Made by a program: the position numbers and the translations under genes. Shown here one piece after another: positions 35,978 to 44,879 of a stretch of DNA of 64,000 bases (position 1 is its first letter; each line of letters starts with the position of its first letter). Below the pieces are notes generated by a model. It worked only from the letters and a program-made list of their open reading frames with translations. It did not search any database and was not told the DNA's origin. The stretch is from an uncultured Aquimarina sp. (GTDB taxonomy: Bacteria; Bacteroidota; Bacteroidia; Flavobacteriales; Flavobacteriaceae), in the NCBI RefSeq assembly GCF_947492965.1, contig NZ_CANLOZ010000001.1, positions 744,001 to 808,000 of the forward strand, in the 5' to 3' direction.

Positions 35978-36293
35978 AACTTCCCTTTATATTCAAAAGT
36001 ACATAAAACCTTATTTATTGTATGTAAATCAAATAAAAAAATAAAAAAACAGATCATAACCTTTTGATAATGTTTTGATAAACTTACCTGAGTTACATTT
36101 TGTTAAATTTATAATTAAAAGGTATTCAATATGATAGCTAGCAAAATAGTAAGGTTTGTACTTAGATTATTTGACAAAATAATATGTAATGTTCAGCAAG
36201 TATTTTTTGTTGTATTATTTCCTTTTTTCAAGCGAGGTTTATTTAAACACTAACAATTTACCATTTTTTCTTAAATAGTATTTTATTCCATTA
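35978..36293. other. Intergenic gap between gldA and the GH1 gene
   Basis: Divergent promoter region, strongly AT-rich. It holds an inverted repeat ATTATTT, loop gaca, AAATAAT (36166-36183) and a 15-base word (36143-36157) that recurs at 35071-35085 on the other side of gldA. No convincing promoter or coding frame is seen. Confidence 0.5.
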
Positions 36294-37607
36294 ATGGGCT
36301 CTAAGAATCAAATTATTTGGGGAGTCACTACTGCTGCAGCTCAAACAGAAGGAGCTTTTGATAAAGATGGAAGGGGTGCTTCTATCTGGGATACATTTAC
36401 CAAGAATTCCAGAAAAATAAAGGATAAATCCAATAATCAGATTGCTACTAATTTTTACGAACGTTTTGAGGAGGATATTGATGTATGTGTCGATATCGGG
36501 TTAAAGATATTTCGCTTTTCTATCTCTTGGTCAAGAATAATTCCTGATGGTACTGGAGCTATTAACGAGAAAGGAATCGCATTTTATAATAAGGTAATAG
36601 ATTATTGTCTTAAGGTCGGAATAGAGCCTTGGATCACTACATATCATTGGGATCTACCTCAAAAATTACAAGACAAAGGTGGATGGCGAAATAGGGAGGT
36701 AATCGCAGATTATGAAAATTATGTTCGTGTTCTCAAGGATCATTTCTCGGATCGTGTAAAAAATTGGATTCTTGTAAATGAAGCTATAGTATGTATTGGA
36801 GCTGGATATTTCCTAGGAATACACGCTCCAGGAAAACGAGGAATTAAAAATTTCAGTGCCAGTATTCATCATATTTTATTAGCACAGGCGAAAGGATTTC
36901 ATATTTTAAAAACAGATGATAATTTGCTTGTAGGGACTGCGGTAAGTTGTACTAAAATTGAAGCCTTTACAAATCAAAAAAGAGATCAAAAAGCCGCACT
37001 TAGAATAGATGCATTAATGAATCGTTTATGCATAGAACCTTATCTTGGATTAGGATACCCTAAAAATGAATTACCACTTGTAACTAATATTGAAAAATTC
37101 ATACAAGAAGGAGATATGGAAATCATGAAAATAGATTTTGATTTCTGGGGTATTCAAACATATGCTAGAGAAGTAGTGAAAAGTGCATGGTATATTCCTT
37201 ATTTAGGCTGTGTTTTGGTAAGTCCAAAAAAAAGAAAAGTGCCTGTTTCAGTAATGGGATGGGAAACTCATCCAGAAGGAGCAGAATTTTTTTTAGAACG
37301 GTTTTCCAAATACGATTCAGAAAAACCCTTATGGTTATCAGAGTGCGGAATAGCTTTGTCAGATGTAGAAGATGATTCTAAAAGGATAGCTTATTACAAG
37401 AAAATTATCATTGGAACGGAAAACGTTATAGCCAAGAAGATTAATTTGAAAGGAATTTTGTTATGGACACTTGTAGATAATTTTGAATGGGCAGAAGGTT
37501 ATATTCCTAAATTTGGAATCGTAGGTATGGATAAAACTACACTCAACCGAAAAATGAAAAAAACAGCATTCTGGCTTAAAGAATACTTTTCTAATCAATT
37601 TGATTAA
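36294..37607 (+). CDS. Glycoside hydrolase family 1 protein
   Basis: 437-residue (beta/alpha)8 enzyme of the beta-glucosidase family. IIWGVTTAAAQTEGAFDKDG, RFSISWSRIIPDG and TTYHWDLPQKLQDKGGW are clear GH1 signatures. The acid/base Glu is E163, but in VNEA instead of the usual NEP. The nucleophile is E350, in SECG instead of ENG. Both catalytic glutamates remain, so activity is likely, with altered substrate preference. No signal peptide, so probably cytosolic. It converges with lrp and their ends overlap by four bases. No sugar transporter is nearby. Confidence 0.88.
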   Translation: MGSKNQIIWGVTTAAAQTEGAFDKDGRGASIWDTFTKNSRKIKDKSNNQIATNFYERFEEDIDVCVDIGLKIFRFSISWSRIIPDGTGAINEKGIAFYNKVIDYCLKVGIEPWITTYHWDLPQKLQDKGGWRNREVIADYENYVRVLKDHFSDRVKNWILVNEAIVCIGAGYFLGIHAPGKRGIKNFSASIHHILLAQAKGFHILKTDDNLLVGTAVSCTKIEAFTNQKRDQKAALRIDALMNRLCIEPYLGLGYPKNELPLVTNIEKFIQEGDMEIMKIDFDFWGIQTYAREVVKSAWYIPYLGCVLVSPKKRKVPVSVMGWETHPEGAEFFLERFSKYDSEKPLWLSECGIALSDVEDDSKRIAYYKKIIIGTENVIAKKINLKGILLWTLVDNFEWAEGYIPKFGIVGMDKTTLNRKMKKTAFWLKEYFSNQFD

Positions 37608-38065
37608 ATATAAAATTCTGAAGAATGTTTAATTTCCTTAAGAACAAACGTACTGTTTAGAACACCAATATTCTCTATTTTAGAGAGTTTCGACTTTACA
37701 AAATCATGATACTCTTCAAGACTTTTGGTATGGATTTTTAATACAAAATCAACCTGTCCAGCCATATGATAACACTCTTGTACTTCATCTAGATTCTGAA
37801 TTTGTTCTTCAAACTTTTCAATAAATGCCTCATTATGATAGCGCATAGATACTTGACAAATAGTGGTAATTGATCTGTCAATTAATTTTTTATCCAAAAT
37901 CGCTACATATTTTTTTATAAATCCTTGTTTTTCCAACCTACGAACTCGTTCATAAACAGGAGAAGGAGTTAAATTTAGAATAGAGGCTATTTCTTTAGCT
38001 GTCTTTTTAGAGTCTTTCTGAAGAATTCTAAGAATGGTTAAATCTATTTGGTCTAATTGATCCAT
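37604..38065 (-). CDS. Lrp/AsnC family transcriptional regulator
   Basis: 153 residues. N-terminal helix-turn-helix (LDQIDLTILRILQKDSKKTA, then LTPSPVYERVRRLEKQGFIK) and C-terminal RAM/ligand-binding domain (DEVQECYHMAGQVDFVLKIH). Divergent from tdh-kbl with 182 bases between starts, where AAGTAA/TTACTT words recur. It probably controls threonine/glycine metabolism and itself. Confidence 0.93.
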   Translation of the reverse strand: MDQLDQIDLTILRILQKDSKKTAKEIASILNLTPSPVYERVRRLEKQGFIKKYVAILDKKLIDRSITTICQVSMRYHNEAFIEKFEEQIQNLDEVQECYHMAGQVDFVLKIHTKSLEEYHDFVKSKLSKIENIGVLNSTFVLKEIKHSSEFYI

Positions 38066-38081
38066 AAATGTTGATTAAAAA

Positions 38082-38231
38082 TTACTTTAAATCTATCGTT
38101 ATCTTATTGTTAAAAGTAAATAATATTTTTTAAAAGCAATATATCAGTAAAAATTACTTAATTTTTTTGTTTTATCAAATATAAACATTGTTATTCTTAT
38201 TTTAGTAAGTAAATAACACTGCAAAGTGTTA
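38082..38231. promoter_or_regulatory. Candidate Lrp-type site array between lrp and tdh
   Basis: Four alternating copies of TTACTT/AAGTAA start at 38082, 38114, 38154 and 38207, at spacings of 32, 40 and 53 bases, close to whole helical turns. Next to tdh is a palindrome TAACACTgcaaAGTGTTA (38214-38231), 16 bases before the start codon. This pattern suits an octameric Lrp protein wrapping DNA; the motif itself is simple in AT-rich DNA, so chance is possible. Confidence 0.4.
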
Positions 38232-38247
38232 AAAAATTAAGAGGAAA

Positions 38248-39222
38248 ATGGATACAAAAGTTTTAGTAATTGGTGCAAATGGTCAGCTCGGTTCTGTATT
38301 AACCAAAGAGCTTCAGAAAAAATATACCATAGAAAATGTAATTGCTTCTGATCTTGAGCAAAGGGATTCTTACAAAGGAATTTTCGAAGTAATAGATGCT
38401 ACGAATCAACAAAGAATCCAAGAGGTAGTAGAACGATATAAGATTACTCAGATATATCATTTGGCTGCAATTTTATCGGCCAAAGGAGAAGAAAATCCAT
38501 TAGCTACCTGGGATATTAACATGAAAACACTTTTTAATGTTCTTGAAGTATCCAGAAAGAATCAAATAGAAAAAGTGTTTTTCCCGAGTTCTATTGCTGT
38601 TTTTGGAGAAGGCGCACCACTAATAAATACTCCAAACGACTCATATCTTAATCCTGCTACAGTTTATGGAATGAGTAAAGCATCTGGAGAAAATTGGGCT
38701 CAGTATTACTTTCTTAAATATGGATTAGATATTAGATCGATTAGATATCCTGGAGTCATAGGATACCAATCATTGCCTGGAGGAGGAACGACTGATTATG
38801 CTGTTGATATTTATCATAAAGCAGTAAAAGAAGAAGACTTTAGTTGTTTTCTGAAAGAAGATGCAACCCTTCCTATGATATTTATGGAGGATGCAATAAG
38901 AGCTACTTTAGAATTAATGGATGCTCCAAAAGAAAATATTACCGTTAGAACTTCTTATAACATTGCGGGAGTGAGTTTTTCTCCAGAAGAAATTACCGCC
39001 GAAATCCGTAAATTATATCCCGATTTTAAGGTTACCTATGAACCCGATTTTAGACAAGAAATTGCAGCAAGATGGCCAAAATCTATAGAAGATACAGCTG
39101 CAAGAAAAGATTGGGGATGGCAAGCTAATTATGATCTTAAGAGTATTACTGAGATTATGATCCAAAAATTACAACAGAAGTACAAACAAGGTTCAAGAAA
39201 TAAAGAAATACTAATGTTTTAG
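38248..39222 (+). CDS. tdh: L-threonine 3-dehydrogenase, short-chain (epimerase-like) type
   Basis: 324-residue NAD-dependent enzyme of the extended short-chain family. Rossmann motif GANGQLG at 9-15 and catalytic Y140-x3-K144 (VYGMSK). FFPSSIAVFG and SIRYPGVIGYQSLPGGGTTDYAVDI are typical of the GalE-like threonine dehydrogenase. It oxidises threonine to 2-amino-3-ketobutyrate, which the next gene (kbl) splits. The co-occurrence with kbl and a divergent Lrp regulator backs this call over UDP-sugar epimerase. Confidence 0.92.
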   Translation: MDTKVLVIGANGQLGSVLTKELQKKYTIENVIASDLEQRDSYKGIFEVIDATNQQRIQEVVERYKITQIYHLAAILSAKGEENPLATWDINMKTLFNVLEVSRKNQIEKVFFPSSIAVFGEGAPLINTPNDSYLNPATVYGMSKASGENWAQYYFLKYGLDIRSIRYPGVIGYQSLPGGGTTDYAVDIYHKAVKEEDFSCFLKEDATLPMIFMEDAIRATLELMDAPKENITVRTSYNIAGVSFSPEEITAEIRKLYPDFKVTYEPDFRQEIAARWPKSIEDTAARKDWGWQANYDLKSITEIMIQKLQQKYKQGSRNKEILMF

Positions 39223-39278
39223 AAATTACTGTTGCTAAAAAATCAAAATAATAAATATAATACAATAACAATATATAC

Positions 39279-40466
39279 ATGTTTTCAAATATAAAAGATG
39301 ACTTACAGAAGGAATTAGATGATATTAAATCAGCTGGTTTATATAAGTCAGAAAGAATAATTACCACACCACAAGGTGCCGAGATCGATACAACGAATAC
39401 CAAAGATGTTTTAAATTTTTGCGCGAATAACTATCTTGGACTTTCTTCTCATCCAGATGTTATCCAAGCTGGTAAAGATGCTATAGATTCTCACGGTTAT
39501 GGATTATCTTCTGTTCGTTTTATCTGTGGAACTCAAGATATACATAAAGAATTGGAGCGTAAAACTGCAGAGTTTTTAGGAATGGAAGACTGTATTTTAT
39601 ATGCAGCAGCATTCGATGCAAACGGAGGAGTCTTTGAACCAATCCTTACAGCAGAAGATGCAATTATTTCAGACTCTCTAAATCATGCTTCTATTATAGA
39701 TGGAATTCGTTTGTGTAAAGCAAAGCGATTTAGATACGAACATAATAATATGGTCGATCTCGAAAAGCAATTAAAAGCTGCAGAAGGATCTAGAAGAATA
39801 TTAATTGTTACAGATGGTTCATTTTCGATGGATGGAACTATCGCACAGTTAGATAAAATTTGTGATTTAGCAGATGCGTATCATGCTATGGTAATGATTG
39901 ATGAATGTCATTCTACTGGTTTTCTTGGAAAAACTGGGCGAGGTACCCATGAATATCGAGATGTAATGGGACGTGTAGACATCATTACAGGAACCTATGG
40001 TAAAGCTCTTGGAGGAGCATCAGGAGGTTTTACAGCAGCCAGAAAAGAAATTGTAGACATGTTACGTCAACGATCTAGACCTTACCTATTTTCTAATACC
40101 GTGGCACCTTCTATTGTTGGAGCATCTATAAAAGTATTAGATCTATTAAGTTCCTCTACGGCCTTAAGAGATAAACTAGAAGAAAATACTAAGTATTTTA
40201 GATCAGAAATGACAGCCGCAGGATTTGATATTGTTCCTGGAGATCATCCAATAGTACCAGTAATGTTATACGAAGCAACATTAGCTCAGGAATTTGCAGC
40301 AAAATTACTTGATGAAGGAATCTATGTGATTGGATTTTTCTATCCTGTTGTTCCTAAAGAAAAAGCACGTATTAGAGTTCAATTATCAGCTGGACATGAT
40401 AGAGAACATCTAGAAAAAGCCGTTAAAGCATTTACCAAAGTAGGTAAAGAGCTGGGAGTAATATAA
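39279..40466 (+). CDS. kbl: Glycine C-acetyltransferase (2-amino-3-ketobutyrate CoA ligase)
   Basis: 395-residue PLP enzyme of the alpha-oxoamine synthase family; makes glycine and acetyl-CoA from 2-amino-3-ketobutyrate. [49 protein letters not shown] and the PLP lysine in [23 protein letters not shown] distinguishes Kbl from other family members. Lies 57 bases behind tdh. Confidence 0.96.
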   Translation: MFSNIKDDLQKELDDIKSAGLYKSERIITTPQGAEIDTTNTKDVLNFCANNYLGLSSHPDVIQAGKDAIDSHGYGLSSVRFICGTQDIHKELERKTAEFLGMEDCILYAAAFDANGGVFEPILTAEDAIISDSLNHASIIDGIRLCKAKRFRYEHNNMVDLEKQLKAAEGSRRILIVTDGSFSMDGTIAQLDKICDLADAYHAMVMIDECHSTGFLGKTGRGTHEYRDVMGRVDIITGTYGKALGGASGGFTAARKEIVDMLRQRSRPYLFSNTVAPSIVGASIKVLDLLSSSTALRDKLEENTKYFRSEMTAAGFDIVPGDHPIVPVMLYEATLAQEFAAKLLDEGIYVIGFFYPVVPKEKARIRVQLSAGHDREHLEKAVKAFTKVGKELGVI

Positions 40467-40468
40467 TT

Positions 40469-40489
40469 ACTAACGTTTGTTAGTGTTTT
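40469..40489 (+). terminator. Probable terminator after kbl
   Basis: ACTAAC (40469-40474), loop GTTT, GTTAGT (40479-40484), then GTTTT. The stem is only six pairs but begins two bases past the stop and separates kbl from the pheA promoter. Confidence 0.55.
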
Positions 40490-40607
40490 AAAACTTAGAA
40501 AATTCTTATTATAAAGGTTAGTTTATTCAAAATTTAATAGTAATTGCAGGTTAAAAATTAATAATTAATGATAATACCTGCGGATTGATGAAAAAAACTA
40601 AAATTTA

Positions 40608-40638
40608 TTTTGTATAGTAATTGTTTTAGCTACTTTAG
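40608..40638 (+). promoter_or_regulatory. Probable pheA operon promoter
   Basis: TTTTG (40608-40612) as -33 and TACTTTAG (40631-40638) as -7 (one mismatch to TAnnTTTG), 18 bases apart. Transcription would begin near 40645, about 13 bases before the leader peptide start. Confidence 0.6.
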
Positions 40639-40657
40639 CAACATAATTAAAACAGAA

Positions 40658-40738
40658 ATGAACAATTTATTTACTTGGAACCGATTTTATTTTTTCTTCT
40701 TTTATTTTAAAGGAAGTTCGGGATCGCTATGTAAATAA
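40658..40738 (+). CDS. pheL: Phenylalanine-rich leader peptide of the pheA operon
   Basis: A 26-codon frame, ATG at 40658 to TAA at 40738, beginning MNNLFTWNR and followed by FYFFFFYFK. It holds seven Phe, two Tyr and one Trp; six of the Phe codons fall in the eight codons 40685-40708. It sits between a promoter and a strong terminator in front of prephenate dehydratase, the classic layout of ribosome-mediated attenuation. The antiterminator arm (40718-40724) lies inside the last codons, so a ribosome stalled on Phe codons leaves it free, while one reaching the stop covers it. No strong ribosome-binding site is visible, as usual in this phylum. Confidence 0.85.
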   Translation: MNNLFTWNRFYFFFFYFKGSSGSLCK

Positions 40739-40760
40739 ATAAGTCAAATTTATAAATTAG

Positions 40761-40790
40761 AATCCCGATGTAGAATCGGGATTTTTTTTT
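40761..40790 (+). terminator. Attenuator terminator of the pheA operon
   Basis: AATCCCGAT (40761-40769), five-base loop, ATCGGGATT (40775-40783), then seven more T. A strong intrinsic terminator placed 20 bases before the pheA start. The left arm ATCCCGA (40762-40768) can instead pair with TCGGGAT at 40718-40724 in the leader frame, forming the antiterminator. Confidence 0.88.
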
Positions 40791-40810
40791 GAACATAAAA
40801 TTTAAAACGT

Positions 40811-41641
40811 TTGAGTAAAAGAGTTGCCATACAAGGAATAAAAGGTTCGTATCACCATGGAGTGGCACAGGCATACTTTGGTAATGAGATTGATGTTCAC
40901 GAATGCATGTCATTTCAGGAGTTAGTGCACAGCTTAGAAAATAAGAAAAGTACCGATGCAGTGATGGCGATCGAAAACTCTATCGCGGGATCAATTATTC
41001 CTAATTATGCCTACATTGATGAACATGATTTAACCATTTGTGGAGAATATTTTCAGCCAATTCATCATTGTTTAATGGCATTGGGAAATCAGGAAATTTC
41101 TGATATAAAAGAAGTATATTCTCATCCTATGGCTTTGCTTCAGTGTAAAGATTTTTTTCGTAAACACTCTCATATTAAGTTGGTCGAAGATGCGGATACA
41201 GCTGATGTTGCCAAGAGAATTCAAGAGCAGAAGTTAAGAGGTATAGCGGCAGTTGCAGGAGAAACCGCAGCTAAAATTTATGATTTGGAAATTTTAGCAA
41301 AAAATATTCAAACTATAAAAACAAATAGTACCAGATTTTTTATTCTCAATACAGATGAAAGCTCTGGCTTGGATAGTAAGGAAATCAATAAAGCATCATT
41401 AAAATTTCTTACAGATCACAAAAGAGGTAGTTTGGCTACTGTACTTAACGTTATGAGCGATTGCAGACTGAATCTTACTAAAATTCAGTCATTACCAGTT
41501 ATTGATATGCCATGGAAGTATTCCTTTTTTGTGGATGTAACGTTTGATAAATATGAAGAATATCAAAAAGCTATTTCTATATTAAAGATTATGGCTTTGG
41601 AATTAAAAATACTAGGAGAATATAAAAATCAGAACGGATGA
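40811..41641 (+). CDS. pheA: Prephenate dehydratase
   Basis: 276 residues; converts prephenate to phenylpyruvate. TTG start at 40811: the family N-terminus (SKRVAIQGIKGSYHHGVA) begins right there and no ATG is available. AIENSIAGSI and the catalytic NSTRFFIL are present. A C-terminal ACT domain for phenylalanine feedback begins near residue 195 (GSLATVLNVMSDCRLNLTKI), but its usual ESRP motif is replaced by KIQSLPV. No chorismate mutase domain; that activity is at the end of the operon. It overlaps the next gene by four bases. Confidence 0.95.
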   Translation: MSKRVAIQGIKGSYHHGVAQAYFGNEIDVHECMSFQELVHSLENKKSTDAVMAIENSIAGSIIPNYAYIDEHDLTICGEYFQPIHHCLMALGNQEISDIKEVYSHPMALLQCKDFFRKHSHIKLVEDADTADVAKRIQEQKLRGIAAVAGETAAKIYDLEILAKNIQTIKTNSTRFFILNTDESSGLDSKEINKASLKFLTDHKRGSLATVLNVMSDCRLNLTKIQSLPVIDMPWKYSFFVDVTFDKYEEYQKAISILKIMALELKILGEYKNQNG

Positions 41642-42834
41642 GTATTCAAACAGCAAAACGGTTAGAAACGATAGAGGAATATTATTTCTCTAAAAAGTTG
41701 CGTGAAGTTAGGGCACTGGCGGCTTCAGGAAAGCCGATTTTAAACATGGCTATTGGAAGTCCTGATTTGGACCCTCCAAAAGAAGTTGTAGAAGCTATAC
41801 GGACAACAGTATTGCAAGATGGCGCACATAAATACCAGAGTTATCAGGGTGTTCCAGAACTTAGAATGGCTTTTGCCAATTTTTATAATACTAACTATGG
41901 AGTAGCATTAAATCCTGAAAATGAGATTTTGCCTTTAATGGGTTCTAAAGAAGGAATTATGCATATTTCATTAGCTTACCTTAATGAAGGTGATCAGGTA
42001 TTGGTGCCTAATCCTGGATATCCCACCTATACATCTGTTACAAATTTGGTAGGTGCAGAACCACTATTTTATGATCTAAAAGAAGCTAATAATTGGGAAC
42101 CGGATTTAGAGTTGTTATCAAAAAAGGATCTAAGCAGAGTTAAGATTATGTGGATTAATTACCCTCATATGCCAACAGGAGCTTCGGGTAGTGTAGAGAC
42201 TCTTAAAAAATTAATTGCTTTTGCAAAAAAGCATCACATACTATTGGTAAATGATAATCCATACAGCTTTATATTAAACGATAATCCGACTAGCATTTTA
42301 TCTATAGGAGGTGCGAAAGATGTAGCACTAGAGTTAAATTCTCTAAGTAAGACCTTTAATATGGCTGGATGGCGAGTAGGAGTAGTAACTGGAAGTCAGG
42401 ATAAAATTGAAGCAATCCTTAAAGTAAAAAGCAATATGGATAGTGGTATGTTTTTAGGTATTCAAAAAGGAGCTATTGCAGCATTGAAATTATCCCATGA
42501 TTGGTATGATGAGATAAATGCTATCTATAAAGAAAGACGAAAATTAATATGGGAACTAGCTTCATTATTAGGTTGTTCATTTGATAAAACAGCAACCGGA
42601 ATGTTTGTGTGGGCGAAATTGCCAGAAGGAATCGACGCAGTAGAATTTATTGATCATATATTGTATAAAAACAGTGTGTTTATAACTCCTGGAGATATTT
42701 TTGGGAGTAATGGTAAAGGATATATTCGTTTTTCATTATGTGTTACTAAAGAAAATATAAAAGAAGCAATTGAACGATTTGAGAAAAAACAAACACAATT
42801 TGCGAACAATAGCATCGTACATCAAAAATCGTAA
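41638..42834 (+). CDS. Class I/II aminotransferase, probably aromatic
   Basis: 398-residue PLP aminotransferase. NMAIGSPDLDPPKEV, YQGVPELRMAFANFY, NPGYPTYTS and the PLP lysine in LNSLSKTFNMAGWRVG are clear. Coupled to pheA by a four-base overlap and followed by tyrA, so it most likely performs the last step to phenylalanine and tyrosine. The family also includes aspartate and methionine aminotransferases; the aromatic role is inferred from the operon. Confidence 0.9.
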   Translation: MSIQTAKRLETIEEYYFSKKLREVRALAASGKPILNMAIGSPDLDPPKEVVEAIRTTVLQDGAHKYQSYQGVPELRMAFANFYNTNYGVALNPENEILPLMGSKEGIMHISLAYLNEGDQVLVPNPGYPTYTSVTNLVGAEPLFYDLKEANNWEPDLELLSKKDLSRVKIMWINYPHMPTGASGSVETLKKLIAFAKKHHILLVNDNPYSFILNDNPTSILSIGGAKDVALELNSLSKTFNMAGWRVGVVTGSQDKIEAILKVKSNMDSGMFLGIQKGAIAALKLSHDWYDEINAIYKERRKLIWELASLLGCSFDKTATGMFVWAKLPEGIDAVEFIDHILYKNSVFITPGDIFGSNGKGYIRFSLCVTKENIKEAIERFEKKQTQFANNSIVHQKS

Positions 42835-42846
42835 TTTGTATATAGA

Positions 42847-43695
42847 ATGAAGGTATTTGTAATAGGAATAGGGTTAATAGGCGGGTCGTTTGCTATAGAT
42901 ATTAGAGCAGCTTTTAACGAGGCAGAGATTTATGGAGTAGATAAAAATGAACAACATTTAGACAAAGCGATTTCTTTAGGAATCATTGATGAAAAATCTA
43001 CTTTCGAAGAATTAGATAAAGCTGATGTGGTGATTGTATCCGTTCCTGTAGATATTACGGTTAAGTTATTGCCAAAAATTTTAGATAAAATTAATGACGA
43101 CTGTCTTGTTTTTGATGTAGGTTCTACAAAAAAGAAGTTATGTACCTCGGTAGGAGATCATTCAAAAAGAAGAAATTATTTAGCTGCTCATCCTATTGCA
43201 GGAACAGAGTTTTCGGGACCACAAGCAGCGATAGCCAACTTGTATAGAGGAAAAACAAATATCATTTGTGAAGTGGAAAAAACAGCCTTTAAATTGCAAG
43301 AACGTGGCATGGAGATTTTTAACAGATTAGGAATGAGAATTCGATATATGGATCCTGCGTCGCATGATAAACATATAGCGTATGTTTCGCATTTATCTCA
43401 TATTAGTTCGTTTATGTTAGGTAAGACAGTGATTGAAAAGGAAAAAAACGAAAGAGATATATTTGATATGGCAGGCAGTGGTTTCGCCTCTACGGTCCGT
43501 TTGGCAAAAAGTTCACCAGAAATGTGGACCCCAATTTTTAGACATAATAAAGAAAATGTAATAGAAACATTAACAGAATATATTGCAAATCTGACACAGT
43601 TTAAAGAATTAATGGAGGAGGATAATTTTGTTGAAATATATAAGGAAATGGAAGATACAAATCATATAAAAGCTATTCTAAAAGGAATATCATAA
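42847..43695 (+). CDS. tyrA: Prephenate dehydrogenase
   Basis: 282 residues, NAD(P)-dependent oxidation of prephenate to 4-hydroxyphenylpyruvate. Rossmann loop VFVIGIGLIGGSFAIDIR at the N-terminus, then DVGSTKKKL, AAHPIAGTEFSGP and HLSHISSFMLG. No chorismate mutase or ACT domain. Lies 12 bases after the aminotransferase. Confidence 0.95.
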   Translation: MKVFVIGIGLIGGSFAIDIRAAFNEAEIYGVDKNEQHLDKAISLGIIDEKSTFEELDKADVVIVSVPVDITVKLLPKILDKINDDCLVFDVGSTKKKLCTSVGDHSKRRNYLAAHPIAGTEFSGPQAAIANLYRGKTNIICEVEKTAFKLQERGMEIFNRLGMRIRYMDPASHDKHIAYVSHLSHISSFMLGKTVIEKEKNERDIFDMAGSGFASTVRLAKSSPEMWTPIFRHNKENVIETLTEYIANLTQFKELMEEDNFVEIYKEMEDTNHIKAILKGIS

Positions 43696-43746
43696 CAACT
43701 ATAACCTTCTAAAAACGTAAAATTAAAACAGTATAAAAAAATAGAA

Positions 43747-44829
43747 ATGGAGAATAAGAAAGAACTTAGAAACTGGTTAGATGCATATAATTTGGATCAT
43801 CCATTGGTGATTGGAGGTCCTTGTAGTGCTGAAACTGAAGAGCAAGTAGTTAAAATTGCGCATCAGCTTAAAGATTCTGACGCAACTGTACTAAGAGCAG
43901 GAATCTGGAAACCTCGTACAAGACCAGGGAATTTTGAAGGAGTTGGTGCTTTAGGATTGAAATGGCTACAACGTGCTAAAGAAGAAACAGGAATGAAGAT
44001 TGCTACCGAAGTGGCAAACCCACATCATGTAGAATTAGCATTAGAGCATGGAGTAGATGTTCTTTGGATAGGGGCAAGAAGTACAGTGTCACCTTTTATT
44101 GTTCAGGATATTGCAGATGCTTGTAAAGGAATTGATAATCCAGTATTGATCAAAAATCCTATCAATCCTGATCTTTCGCTATGGTTGGGTGCGGTAGAAC
44201 GTTTTTATACTGCAGATGTGAAAAATTTAGGAGTAATTCACAGAGGTTTTTCGACCTATGAAAAAACGAAATATAGAAATATTCCTGAATGGCAGATTCC
44301 AATTGATCTTCAAAATCGTTTTCCTGATCTTCCGTTAATTTTAGATCCTTCTCATATAGCAGGAAGGAGAGATTTGATTTTTGACCTTTCTCAAACAGCA
44401 CTAGATCTTAATTTTGACGGACTTATAGTAGAAACTCACTATGATCCAGACAATGCATGGAGTGATGCCGCACAACAAATTACACCAGATACTTTAATTC
44501 AGCATATGAAAGATTTAAAAATTCGTAAAGAAGTAGGCGTAGACGAGTCTTACCAGAAGACATTAAGTGAGTTGAGAGCAAAAATCGACGTAGCGGATAA
44601 TCAATTATTAGATGTACTATCAAAGAGAATGAAAATTTCTGACGAAATAGGAAAAGCAAAAGCAAAGCAAAATGTAGCTATCCTGCAATCCAAGCGTTGG
44701 AATGAAATTTTAGGAAAAATGATTCTTGAAGGAGAAGAAAAAGGATTAAGCGAAGAATTTATTTTAAGAATTTACAAAGCTATTCACCAAGAGTCAATCA
44801 ATCATCAAAAAAAGGTAGCGAAGTCTTAA
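43747..44829 (+). CDS. DAHP synthase / chorismate mutase fusion
   Basis: 360 residues. The first 260 are a KDO8P-synthase-like DAHP synthase: VIGGPCSAETEEQ, AGIWKPRTRPGNFEG, LPLILDPSHIAGRRD. From about 268 on follows an AroQ-type chorismate mutase (ELRAKIDVADNQLLDVLSKR). It thus catalyses the first shikimate step and the chorismate branch step. The mutase domain is at the C-terminus, as usual for Bacteroidota, and makes up for its absence in pheA and tyrA. Last gene of the operon under the Phe attenuator. Confidence 0.95.
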   Translation: MENKKELRNWLDAYNLDHPLVIGGPCSAETEEQVVKIAHQLKDSDATVLRAGIWKPRTRPGNFEGVGALGLKWLQRAKEETGMKIATEVANPHHVELALEHGVDVLWIGARSTVSPFIVQDIADACKGIDNPVLIKNPINPDLSLWLGAVERFYTADVKNLGVIHRGFSTYEKTKYRNIPEWQIPIDLQNRFPDLPLILDPSHIAGRRDLIFDLSQTALDLNFDGLIVETHYDPDNAWSDAAQQITPDTLIQHMKDLKIRKEVGVDESYQKTLSELRAKIDVADNQLLDVLSKRMKISDEIGKAKAKQNVAILQSKRWNEILGKMILEGEEKGLSEEFILRIYKAIHQESINHQKKVAKS

Positions 44830-44879
44830 ATATGAATATTAGCTCTTTGGAATAGAGATTTATTTGCATCTTTGCGTTT

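Noticed and set aside
38248-39222. UDP-glucose 4-epimerase or other sugar epimerase
   Set aside because: The fold is shared, but the neighbour kbl and sequence details favour L-threonine dehydrogenase.
40707-40913. Minus-strand frame of 68 codons over the pheA leader and 5' end
   Set aside because: Shadow of the attenuator and the prephenate dehydratase frame; no family resemblance.
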